Positions 1 through 6,446 of a stretch of 15,651 bases of DNA are shown here, piece after piece. A program made the position numbers and the translations under genes. Under the pieces are notes generated by a model, which searched no databases, was not told where the DNA came from, and saw nothing but the letters and a program-made list of their open reading frames with translations. Each line of letters opens with the position of its first letter. Positions within the stretch are counted from its first letter, which is position 1. The stretch is from Chloroflexota bacterium (GTDB taxonomy: Bacteria > Chloroflexota > Limnocylindria > Limnocylindrales > CSP1-4), in NCBI GenBank assembly GCA_021786915.1, contig JAJYMP010000194.1:1-15651 (forward strand), in the 5' to 3' direction.

Positions 1-737
1 CGGGTGCCGATGCCCCGCAGCGCCTGCGCGGAGGCGCGGTCGAGCAGCGCCTGGTGGGTCACGTCGAGGCCCATTATCGTGATCGGCAGGCCCGATCGAA
101 ACACGACGTCCGCGGCCTCCGGGTCGGCGACGATGTTGAACTCGGCGGCGGCCGTCGTATTCCCCTCCCCGATCGAGCCGCCCATGAGGCAGACGTGCCC
201 GATCCGCGACACGAGCCCCGGGTACAGCCGCAGGAGCAGCGCGATGTTGGTGAGCGGCCCGATCGGCGCGATGGCCACCGGCTCGGGGCTGTCCGCGATC
301 AGGTGCGCCATCAGCGCGACGGCGCCCTCGGGGCGGGGCGCGTTCACGGCCGCCGGGAGCGCGGTGTTGCCGACGCCGCTCATGCCGTGGATGTCGGTCG
401 CGCGGACGATATCGCCCAGCAGCGCGCCAGCCGCCCCTTCCGCCACCGGCACGTCGTCGCGGCCGTAGGCGTGGAGGAGCCGGAGCGCGTTCTCGGTGCA
501 GTGGGCGACGTCGGCGTTGCCGCCCACGGTCGTCACCGCCAGCAGCCGGAGCTCAGGGCTGGCGCAGGCGAGGCCGATGGCGAGCGCGTCGTCGAGCCCC
601 GGGTCGCTGTCGATGATCAGAGGCAGCGGCCGCTCGGGCGTCCCGTGCGGCGCGGTCCGGGCGGTCGCAAGCGCGGGGTGGAACGCGGGGACCGCGCGGA
701 GCGGTCCCGCGTCCTCCGCGTTGAAGCCGGCGCTCAC
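1..737 (-). CDS. Inosine/uridine-preferring nucleoside hydrolase, 3' end cut by window
   Basis: Hydrolyses the N-glycosidic bond of ribonucleosides to free base and ribose, in the cytoplasm. About 245 N-terminal residues are visible. The IunH-family calcium/ribose motif DSDPGLDD is at residues 43-50, followed by ALA. Other family segments are IAPIGPLTNIA (156-166), the MGG turn (185-187), the AEFNIVADPEAA segment (198-209) and GLDVT (223-227). The C-terminal part with the catalytic His region lies outside the window. The start is GTG at 737-735, three bases after the stop of the upstream permease and in the same frame; no other ATG, GTG or TTG occurs before the motif. This gives an unusual N-terminal extension of about 38 residues with no recognised domain. 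Position as the last visible gene of nucleoside importer operon 1 suggests it acts on the imported substrate. Family assignment is secure; substrate preference (purine or pyrimidine) cannot be read from the sequence. Confidence 0.93.
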   Translation of the reverse strand, partial: MSAGFNAEDAGPLRAVPAFHPALATARTAPHGTPERPLPLIIDSDPGLDDALAIGLACASPELRLLAVTTVGGNADVAHCTENALRLLHAYGRDDVPVAEGAAGALLGDIVRATDIHGMSGVGNTALPAAVNAPRPEGAVALMAHLIADSPEPVAIAPIGPLTNIALLLRLYPGLVSRIGHVCLMGGSIGEGNTTAAAEFNIVADPEAADVVFRSGLPITIMGLDVTHQALLDRASAQALRGIGT

Positions 738-740
738 CGG

Positions 741-2057
741 CTAGCCCTGCTCGTACGGCTGGCCCGACGAGGCCGGCCCGCGGACGCGCCCCACGAGGCC
801 CGCGACCACGACGACGGTCAGGATGTACGGCACGCTCGCGAGGAGCTGCGGCGGGATGTCCACGCCGAGCTGCGAGAGCAGCTGCTGGGACGAATCCGCG
901 AAGCCGAACACGAGGGCCGCGCCGAAGGCGAAGATCGGGTTCCAGGCTCCGAAGATCATGGCCGCGATCGCGATCCAGCCCTTGCCGGCCGACATGTTCA
1001 TCTGGAAGCTGCCGGCCGAGTGGAGGGACAGGTACGAGCCCGCGAACCCGGCGATCGCGCCCGCGAGCATCATCGCCCGGTAGCGGATGGCAATGACGTT
1101 GATGCCGACGGTGGCCGCGGCCTGGGGGTACTCGCCCGAGGCGCGCAGGCGGAGGCCCCAGCGCGTGCGGAAGATGAAGTACGTCAGGATGAGCATCACC
1201 ACCCACCCGAGGTACATGTACGGGGTGCCCTGGAACAGGATCGGGCCCAGGACCGGGATGTTGGACAGGACCGGGATCTGGATCTTCTCGATGGTCGGCG
1301 GCGTGTTGTAGTCGGTGTACGTCTGCAGCACGCGCAGGTAGACGAAGTTGGTCAGGCCCAGGGCTGCGAAGTTGACGACCGTGCCGGTGATGATCTGGTC
1401 GACCTTGTAGCGGATCGCCAGCCAGGCCATCAGCACGCCGATGCCCACGCCGGACAGGGCGGCGACGAGCGGCCCCACGATGGGGCCGACGATCATGCCG
1501 GTGTCCGGGCCGAGCCACTGGAGCGCCATGCTGGCCGTGATCGAGGCGACGCAGGCGCCGACGAGCAGCTTGCCCTCGACCGCGATGTCAAACATGCCCG
1601 ACCGCTCCGCGATCACCGCGGCGAACGCGCCCATCGAGATCGGGAAGGCGTACTCGAAGGTGCCCCCGAAGACGTTGGTCAGGACGGCCGGCTTGCCGGT
1701 CAGCAGGGTGCCGATGACCGCGGCCACCCAGAAGGGCGACCACAGGGCGATCCAGCGGCGCCAGCGGACCCGCGGGGCTCGCCAGAGCTGCCAGACCCCC
1801 GCGAAGCCAGTGGTCGCGCCGGCGAGGATCCAGAGCAGGCCGGCCTGAGTCTCGAGCGCGACGAAGTCCTTGCCCTGCTCCGTGACCCAGAACTTGAAGG
1901 TGACCTCGTTGGCCATGGTGCTCGACGCGAAGGCGAACGCGATGATGCCGATCACGGCCAGGATGGCGCCCCCGATCCGCGCACGGCGCTGCGCGCGGCG
2001 CTCGGCTTCGCTGGCGGCGGGGAGGACGACGTTGGCGGGGGCGGCAGCGGCCGTCAT
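741..2057 (-). CDS. Nucleoside ABC transporter permease, operon 1, second permease (NupQ/YufQ type)
   Basis: Integral membrane subunit of the BMP-type nucleoside importer, 438 aa, BPD_transp_2 fold (the family of RbsC and BmpG). The cytoplasmic loop that contacts the ATPase is at residues 218-229 (KVDQIITGTVVN). Other family segments are ERSGMFDIAVEGK (151-163), the RWGLRLRASGEYP region (299-311) and the C-terminal GQPYE tail. Hydrophobic segments recur from about residue 135 to 425. Compared with its paralogue at 9177-10262 (361 aa) it carries an extra N-terminal region of about 120 residues with further hydrophobic stretches near 29-46, 73-91 and 103-120. The start ATG overlaps the stop of the preceding permease by four bases (ATGA), and GGAAGGAG lies just upstream, so translation is coupled. 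The nucleoside hydrolase follows after three bases. Confidence in family and start is high; the exact nucleoside specificity is unknown. Confidence 0.93.
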   Translation of the reverse strand: MTAAAAPANVVLPAASEAERRAQRRARIGGAILAVIGIIAFAFASSTMANEVTFKFWVTEQGKDFVALETQAGLLWILAGATTGFAGVWQLWRAPRVRWRRWIALWSPFWVAAVIGTLLTGKPAVLTNVFGGTFEYAFPISMGAFAAVIAERSGMFDIAVEGKLLVGACVASITASMALQWLGPDTGMIVGPIVGPLVAALSGVGIGVLMAWLAIRYKVDQIITGTVVNFAALGLTNFVYLRVLQTYTDYNTPPTIEKIQIPVLSNIPVLGPILFQGTPYMYLGWVVMLILTYFIFRTRWGLRLRASGEYPQAAATVGINVIAIRYRAMMLAGAIAGFAGSYLSLHSAGSFQMNMSAGKGWIAIAAMIFGAWNPIFAFGAALVFGFADSSQQLLSQLGVDIPPQLLASVPYILTVVVVAGLVGRVRGPASSGQPYEQG

Positions 2058-3253
2058 GCTGCAGCTCCTTCCTCGGCAGGTGCGCCGGACTCAGCGGATT
2101 TCGGCCGGAGGCGATAGATCTTGCGGACGAGGTCCGGCGCGGCGACGAAGATGATGACCAGCGCCTGGATGAACACGAGCAGGTCGAGCGGGATGGACGA
2201 CTCGATCTGCATCTCGTGGCCGCCGTTGTTGAGCGCGCCGAAGAGGATCGCCGCGGCGACCACCCCGCTCGGTCTCGTGCCGCCCAGGAGCGCCAGCGCG
2301 ATCGCCGTCCAGCCGTAGCCGGAGTTCACGTCGTTGGACATCTGGGTGACGGTGCCCATGACCTGGAAGGCGCCGCCGAGACCCGCCAGCGCCCCGGACA
2401 CGACCATCGCCAGGATGATCGAGCCCCCGGCGCTCATGCCCGCATACCGGGCAGCGGTGAGGTTGAGGCCGGCCGACCGCAGCTCGAAGCCCTTGGTGGT
2501 GCGGAACAGGAAGTACGACACCAGGGCGGCTGCGATCAGCGCCACGACGAAGCCCCAGTGCAGCCGCAAGCCTGGCAGCGGGATCAGCTCTGGCACGCGG
2601 GCGAAGTCGATCACCTTGGAGATCGGCTCCGAGCCCGTGGCCGGCCGCATGAACGGCGTCCGCAGCGCGAGCTGGACGATCTGCAGCGCCACGTAGTTGA
2701 GCATGATCGTGGTGATGACTTCGTGGGCGCCGGTCCGCGCCTTGAGGAAGCCCGGGATGAAGCCCCAGATCATGCCGAACACGATGCCCGCGACCAGCGC
2801 GCCGAGCAGGATGATCGGGACCGGCAGGTCGCGCAGCAGGAGGGCCGTCGCGGTGGCGCCCAGGGCGCCGAGGACGAACTGGCCGTCGCCGCCGATGTTG
2901 AACACGCCGGACCGGAACGACACCGTGATCGCGAGGCCGGTGAAGATCAGCGGCGTCGCGGCCACCAGCGTCTCGCTGATCGGCCGGAACGCGGTCGCCC
3001 ACGCCTCGGGCGTACCGACGCGCAGGGCGTCGCCGAACTTGGCGGGATCGCCGAAGGCGCCCGTCAGGAGCGCCCCGTACGCCGCGAGGACGTGCCCGAG
3101 GGCGGTCCCCAGGAAGTCGAGCGGCTTGCCCGGCAACAGCCCGAACGCGGGGATGTCGGTGAAGATGAGGAACAGCGAGCCGACGATGAACGCCGAGATG
3201 ACTGCCAGGACCGGGATCGCGAGGGACCCCAGCCGTCGCTTCAGGGCGCTCAA
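2054..3253 (-). CDS. Nucleoside ABC transporter permease, operon 1, first permease (NupP/YufP type)
   Basis: Membrane subunit pairing with the 741-2057 permease to form the translocation path of the importer, 399 aa, BPD_transp_2 family. The ATPase-contacting loop reads GAHEVITTIMLNYVA at residues 175-189. FRSGVFNIGGDGQF (113-126) and the YGWTAIALALLGG segment (313-325) are typical of this half of the heterodimer. The hydrophobic stretches suggest about eight to ten membrane helices, including an N-terminal one at roughly 11-31. I chose the TTG start at 3253-3251: it overlaps the stop of the ATPase gene (TTGA), has GGGAGG six bases upstream, and no ATG occurs near the start of the reading frame. 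It is followed directly, with a four-base overlap, by the second permease. The ORF and function are well supported; the rare start codon may lower its yield unless reinitiation occurs. Confidence 0.93.
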   Translation of the reverse strand: MSALKRRLGSLAIPVLAVISAFIVGSLFLIFTDIPAFGLLPGKPLDFLGTALGHVLAAYGALLTGAFGDPAKFGDALRVGTPEAWATAFRPISETLVAATPLIFTGLAITVSFRSGVFNIGGDGQFVLGALGATATALLLRDLPVPIILLGALVAGIVFGMIWGFIPGFLKARTGAHEVITTIMLNYVALQIVQLALRTPFMRPATGSEPISKVIDFARVPELIPLPGLRLHWGFVVALIAAALVSYFLFRTTKGFELRSAGLNLTAARYAGMSAGGSIILAMVVSGALAGLGGAFQVMGTVTQMSNDVNSGYGWTAIALALLGGTRPSGVVAAAILFGALNNGGHEMQIESSIPLDLLVFIQALVIIFVAAPDLVRKIYRLRPKSAESGAPAEEGAAA

Positions 3254-4755
3254 TGCACGCCTCCCATGAGCATCCCGACGGCCTCCTTGGTCGCTTGCTC
3301 GGACGGCAGCACCCCCACGATCCGCCCCGAGAACATCACCGCCACGCGGTCGCCGAGGGCGAGGACCTCGTCGAGCTCCGTGCTGACGATGAGGATCGCG
3401 GCGCCCGCGTCGCGCTGCTCGATGATCCGCCTGTGGATGTACTCGATCGAGCCGACGTCGAGACCGCGCGTCGGCTGCGCCGCGACGACCAGCTTGACGG
3501 GCCGCGAGAACTCGCGGGCCACGATCACCTTCTGCTGGTTGCCGCCTGACAGGCTGCCCACCTGGGTCGCGATCGACGGCGTACGGATGTCGAACTCCTC
3601 GACGCCCTTGGCCGCCTCGCGCGCGATCGCCTCGCGGTCGAACCGGCCGGCGGCGCTGTAGGGCGGGCGATGGTACGAGTCGAGGATGTAGTTCTCGCTG
3701 ACGGTCATCGCCTTGACGAGGCCGTCGCGCATCCGGTCTTCGGGAATGTGCGCCACGCCGAGGTCGGCCACCTTGCGGGGCTTCGCCTCGTCCACGACCG
3801 TGCCGGAGATGCGGATGTGGCCGGAGTCGATGTGGCGCAGGCCGGTGATCGCCTCGACGAGCTCTGTCTGTCCGTTCCCCTGGACGCCCGCCACCGCGAC
3901 GATCTCGCCGGCCCGGACATCGAGGCTGGCCCCCTTGACCGCCAGCTCGTCCCGATCGTTGCGGACGAAGACGTCCCGGAGCTCCAGCACCACGTCGCCC
4001 GGGTGCGCCTCGCCTCGCGTGACGGTCAGCTCGACATCGCGGCCCACCATGAGGTTGGCCAGCTCCTCGCGGCTCGTCTCGTGCGGCAGCACGGTGCCCG
4101 CCACGCGCCCCCGGCGCAGCACGGTGATCGTGTCCGCGACCTCGAGGACCTCGTTGAGCTTGTGGGTGATGAAGATGATCGAGGTGCCGCCCGCGGCAAG
4201 GCCGCGGATGATCCCGAACAGCTCCTCGGTCTCGCCCGGGGTGAGGACGGCGGACGGCTCGTCGAGCACCAGGATGTCGCTGTGGCGGTAGAGCGCCTTG
4301 AGGATCTCGACCCGCTGGCGGACGCCGACCGGGAGGTCCTCGATCTTGGCGTCGGGGTCGACGTGCAGCCCGTACTGGTTGGACAGCTCGACGACGCGGG
4401 CGCGCGCGGTGGCCCGGTCGAAGGTGGCGACCGCGCCCTTGACCGGCTCGGCCCCGAGGGCGACCGACTCCACCACGTCGAACACGGGCACGAGCATGAA
4501 GTGCTGGTGGACCATGCCGATGCCGGCGGCGATGGCCTGCGCCGGGTCGTGGAAGAGCCGCGGCTCCCCGTCGATCAGGATCTCGCCCGAGTCAGGCCGG
4601 TACAGGCCCGACAGGATGTTCATGAGCGTCGTCTTGCCGGCCCCGTTCTCGCCGAGCAGCCCAAGGACCTTGCCCCGGTCGGCAGCGATGGAGATCCGGT
4701 CGTTGGCGAGCACGCCCGGGAACTGCTTGGTGATGTCGCGGAGCTCGAGCCGCAT
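3250..4755 (-). CDS. Nucleoside ABC transporter ATP-binding protein, operon 1 (NupO/YufO type, two NBDs)
   Basis: Energises nucleoside import; a single 501-aa chain with two fused ABC ATPase domains as in RbsA/MglA/NupO. Domain 1 has Walker A GENGAGKTT (35-43), Q-loop MVHQHF (81-86), signature LPVGVRQR (141-148), Walker B ILVLDEPSA (161-169) and H-loop His198. Domain 2 has a degenerate Walker A, GVQGNGQTE (290-298), that lacks the GK[ST] lysine. It keeps a perfect signature, LSGGNQQK (402-409), but its Walker B is LVVAAQPT (422-429), with Ala where the acidic Asp should be. The switch-His position near 458-460 reads STE. Domain 2 is therefore expected to be catalytically weak, the usual pattern for this family. 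The start ATG at 4755 has GAGGG about ten bases upstream. It lies 87 bases after the lipoprotein stop, with a hairpin in the gap, and its stop overlaps the start of the next permease. Confidence 0.95.
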   Translation of the reverse strand: MRLELRDITKQFPGVLANDRISIAADRGKVLGLLGENGAGKTTLMNILSGLYRPDSGEILIDGEPRLFHDPAQAIAAGIGMVHQHFMLVPVFDVVESVALGAEPVKGAVATFDRATARARVVELSNQYGLHVDPDAKIEDLPVGVRQRVEILKALYRHSDILVLDEPSAVLTPGETEELFGIIRGLAAGGTSIIFITHKLNEVLEVADTITVLRRGRVAGTVLPHETSREELANLMVGRDVELTVTRGEAHPGDVVLELRDVFVRNDRDELAVKGASLDVRAGEIVAVAGVQGNGQTELVEAITGLRHIDSGHIRISGTVVDEAKPRKVADLGVAHIPEDRMRDGLVKAMTVSENYILDSYHRPPYSAAGRFDREAIAREAAKGVEEFDIRTPSIATQVGSLSGGNQQKVIVAREFSRPVKLVVAAQPTRGLDVGSIEYIHRRIIEQRDAGAAILIVSTELDEVLALGDRVAVMFSGRIVGVLPSEQATKEAVGMLMGGVH

Positions 4756-4778
4756 GGGCGTTCGACCCTCGGATTGCG

Positions 4779-4814
4779 GCCCGCCCGCCCCCGGCGAACC
4801 GAGGACGGGCGGGC
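4779..4814 (-). promoter_or_regulatory. Intercistronic hairpin between lipoprotein and ATPase genes, operon 1
   Basis: Perfect 9-bp GC inverted repeat GCCCGCCCG (4779-4787) and CGGGCGGGC (4806-4814) with an 18-base loop. It lies in the 87-base gap between the lipoprotein stop (4843) and the ATPase start (4755). A second, mutually exclusive pairing exists between CCTCGG (4767-4772) and CCGAGG (4799-4804). No T-run follows in the direction of transcription, so a simple intrinsic terminator is unlikely. A known role for such hairpins behind binding-protein genes is to stabilise the upstream mRNA and reduce downstream expression; that role here is inferred. Confidence 0.5.
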
Positions 4815-4842
4815 AGACTGTGTCGGTGGGACGAGGCTCGGG

Positions 4843-6066
4843 CTACTTCAGGTAGTCCGCGACCTTGACGCTGCCGTCGACGAGCTTCGACTTGAGCGTG
4901 TCGATCCCCGCCTTGAGGTCGGCCGAGATCTGGCTGTCGAAGTCGTGGAACGGGGCGAGCGCGACGCCGCCGTTGGCGAGCGTGCCCTCGTAGTTGCCGC
5001 CGGAGAAGACGACGCCGTTCGCGTTTGCCTTGAACGTGTCGAGGACCGCGGCGTCGATGACCTTCTGCGCCGAGGTCAGGATGGCCTTGGAGAACTGCGA
5101 CAGGGAGATGGCCTGGTCGGTGTCCACGCCGATCGCCCACAGGTTCTTGGAGGCCATGTACTTGATCGAGCCGTTGCCGGTGGAGCCGGCGACCGGGCCG
5201 ACGACGTCAGCGCCCTGATCGACGAAGCCAGCGGCGAGCGACTCGCCCTTGGCCGCGTCGCCCCACGGGTTGTCGCCGTTGACGAAGGTGCCGGTCTGCG
5301 CCACGGCGTCCCAGCCGAGGAGCTTGACGGTGGCGCCCTTCTCCTGGTCCCAGTACTTGATGCCGGCGTAGTAGCCGTCCATGAACCGGGTCACGCCGGG
5401 GAACTGCTGGCCACCGAAGGTGCCCATGATCCCGGTCTTGCTCCAGCCGCCGACGAGGTAGCCCGCGAGCATGGCGGCCTCTTCAATGTGGAAGTCGAGG
5501 CCTGTGTAGTTGGGCGGCTGCTTGACGTCGTCGGCGGTGCCGACCTTGCCGTCAGGGCCGCTCGGGTCCCAGAGGCTGTCAACCTGGGCGAACTGGATGT
5601 TCGGGTTCTTGAGTGCCGCGTTCTGGGTCGGGACCTGCTGGTTGAACCCGACCGCGATGATCGACTGGCACCCCTGGTCGATGAGCCGCTGGATATTGGC
5701 GGCATAGTCCGTCGAGCCTTTGGCCTCGCTGTAGTGGGTCGTGAAGCCCATGGCCTGGGCCTCGTCAAGCCCCTTCTTGGCGAGGTCGTTGAAGCCCTTG
5801 TCGCCCAGACCACCGGTGTCGAACGCAACGCAGGCGACCCAGTTCGTGTTCTGGGAGGCGGCAGCGGACGCGGAGGGCGCCGTCGAGGCGGCGGCAGGCG
5901 CGGAGGGCGCCGTGGAGGCGGCCGTCGATGCGGCCGGCGCAGACGGCGCCGTGGAGGCGGCCGTCGCTGCCGCGGACGCCGACGGGGAAGCCGTCGAGCC
6001 GCTGCACGCGGAGATGATGATGGCTGTCGTCGCGCCGAGCGCGATCAGCCGCTTCGAGAGCTGCAA
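4843..6066 (-). CDS. BMP-family nucleoside-binding lipoprotein, operon 1
   Basis: Extracytoplasmic, lipid-anchored substrate-binding protein (BmpA/PnrA/Med family) delivering nucleosides to the adjacent ABC importer; 407 aa from the TTG start. A lipoprotein signal peptide ends in lipobox ISA-Cys21. It is followed by a Ser/Thr/Ala/Pro linker (about 22-72) and then the binding domain. This contains GDKGFND (88-94), VGFNQQ (139-144), the AGYLVG segment (201-206) and GVDTDQ (313-318). An insertion rich in Asp and Gly at 167-180 (DPSGPDGKVGTADD) precedes NYTGLDF. I prefer TTG at 6066 because GGAGGAG sits six bases upstream. ATG at 6081 is the alternative; it would add five residues but has only a distant GAGGGG. 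A GTG at 6279 would add 66 residues in front of the signal peptide and is rejected. The first 21 codons are identical at DNA level to those of the paralogue at 14349, unlike the rest of the gene. Confidence 0.93.
   Translation of the reverse strand: MQLSKRLIALGATTAIIISACSGSTASPSASAAATAASTAPSAPAASTAASTAPSAPAAASTAPSASAAASQNTNWVACVAFDTGGLGDKGFNDLAKKGLDEAQAMGFTTHYSEAKGSTDYAANIQRLIDQGCQSIIAVGFNQQVPTQNAALKNPNIQFAQVDSLWDPSGPDGKVGTADDVKQPPNYTGLDFHIEEAAMLAGYLVGGWSKTGIMGTFGGQQFPGVTRFMDGYYAGIKYWDQEKGATVKLLGWDAVAQTGTFVNGDNPWGDAAKGESLAAGFVDQGADVVGPVAGSTGNGSIKYMASKNLWAIGVDTDQAISLSQFSKAILTSAQKVIDAAVLDTFKANANGVVFSGGNYEGTLANGGVALAPFHDFDSQISADLKAGIDTLKSKLVDGSVKVADYLK
5857..5995 (-). repeat. Imperfect repeats encoding the Ser/Ala/Pro linker of the operon 1 lipoprotein
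   Basis: The linker between the lipidated Cys and the binding domain is built of imperfect direct repeats, with the core GGCGCCGTGGAGGCGGC recurring three times with small changes. They translate to recurring STAPSAPAA-like peptides. Low-complexity linkers of this kind tether the binding domain away from the membrane surface. The unit differs from the 15-bp unit in the operon 2 paralogue, so the linkers expanded independently. Confidence 0.6.
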
Positions 6067-6072
6067 GGAATA

Positions 6073-6079
6073 CTCCTCC
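6073..6079 (-). promoter_or_regulatory. Ribosome binding site that decides the lipoprotein start, operon 1
   Basis: GGAGGAG, six bases (TATTCC) before TTG at 6066. It overlaps the alternative ATG at 6081, so ATG and the RBS share a base. The good match and spacing are the reason for choosing TTG. The same arrangement is present at the operon 2 lipoprotein. Confidence 0.6.
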
Positions 6080-6085
6080 ATAGAT

Positions 6086-6114
6086 CCCGGGCGCCCCTCG
6101 GCTGCGGGGCCGGG
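6086..6114 (-). promoter_or_regulatory. GC-rich leader hairpin upstream of the operon 1 lipoprotein
   Basis: CCCGG (6086-6090) pairs with CCGGG (6110-6114) and CCCC (6094-6097) with GGGG (6106-6109). There is a three-base bulge at 6091-6093 and an eight-base loop. It lies just before the RBS in the mRNA leader and is identical at operon 2 (14369-14397). It may affect translation or mRNA life; I do not recognise it as a known riboswitch class. Confidence 0.35.
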
Positions 6115-6139
6115 CCATCGGCTAGCGTACGCGAGAATC

Positions 6140-6446
6140 AGGCGCCGCGGGGTCCCGAATCTGGGGTGCGGGGTGCTCTTCGCGATGGAACCGCAACCTG
6201 CAACGGGGCGTCGCGCGTGAACCCGTGACGGCCGATCAGGTAGGGGTCGCCGCCCTGATGCGCTGCGCGGGAGGGGCACCTCCCGGTGCCGGAGGCACGG
6301 TTCGCGAGCGCGACAACTCGGGTGCAGGTCGGCGAGGTGGCGGGCAACGGTCGGGCTGGCGAGGCTGCCCCCGACAACGACGACCGGGGCCCGCCGCAGA
6401 TGGCGAGCGCTCCCTCGTCTGGTCTCCCCCGGCTCGCGACCAGCCG
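6140..6446. other. Intergenic region upstream of operon 1: decayed duplicate, no intact gene
   Basis: Together with the leader at 6067-6139 this forms a 380-base stretch without an intact gene. The part at 6140-6237 resembles the operon 2 upstream region at roughly 80-85% identity by eye. The part at 6225-6290 is a stub of the CoA-binding gene. From 6291 to 6446 I see no convincing coding sequence. Small inverted repeats are present, for example GGCACC/GGTGCC with a TCCC loop near 6274-6290. Any operon 1 promoter must lie here or in the adjoining repeat block. Confidence 0.6.
6225..6290 (+). pseudogene. Frameshifted stub of a CoA-binding-domain gene
   Basis: The sequence aligns with the first codons of the intact gene at 14508. 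GTG at 6225-6227 sits exactly where ATG 14508-14510 falls in the ungapped alignment. The reading frame gives VTADQVGVAALM against MTADRAWVADLI. One extra base near 6264-6270 then shifts the frame, and the shifted frame reads EGHLPVP against EGRFPVP. Similarity ends near 6290, about 22 codons in. The rest of the family (the VGAS, PVNP and VMDRC motifs) is absent from 6291-6446. The stub indicates that the divergent CoA-binding gene was once next to operon 1 as well, or was carried along in a partial duplication, and was then lost. Confidence 0.55.

Larger units (their letters stand above)
6004..6139. repeat. Promoter-proximal leader plus signal-peptide block, copy 1 of a 136-bp direct repeat
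   Basis: Matches 14287-14422 with no gap and two mismatches (at 6067 and 6069, in the codon just before the TTG start). On the minus strand it holds the leader, a GC hairpin, the RBS GGAGGAG and codons 1-21 of the lipoprotein. It ends exactly at the last base of the Cys21 codon. Beyond 6139 the similarity continues at roughly 80-85% to about 6237 and more weakly to 6290. Inside it is the palindrome GCGTACGC (6125-6132), next to a TACGCT that fits the loose TAnnnT -10 pattern of high-GC bacteria; no convincing -35 is visible. Confidence 0.9.

Noticed and set aside
54..2117. Very long open frames on the plus strand (also 2216-3661, 3670-6228, 7843-9555, 8979-10664, 10328-11899, 12010-13161)
   Set aside because: They run opposite the clearly identified minus-strand genes, are rich in Arg, Gly, Asp and His, and match no family. 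GC-rich third positions create such shadow frames.
4779..4814. Intrinsic terminator after the operon 1 lipoprotein
   Set aside because: No T-run follows the stem on the transcribed strand, and the downstream transporter genes belong to the same functional unit.
6082..6224. Purine or other known riboswitch upstream of the lipoprotein genes
   Set aside because: I find only a simple GC hairpin and no three-way junction with conserved purine-riboswitch core bases. The conservation between copies is explained by the repeat.
6067..6279. N-terminal extension of the operon 1 lipoprotein to GTG 6279, and the equivalent to 14526 for operon 2
   Set aside because: It would place about 60 to 70 residues before a lipoprotein signal peptide. 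The stretch is leader DNA with the RBS, hairpin and divergent gene start.
6300..6404. Minus-strand frame reading VVVVGGSLASPTVARHLADL
   Set aside because: It looks faintly like a nucleotide-binding strand-turn-helix, but it has no start codon or RBS, is short, and lies in a decayed region; probably chance.
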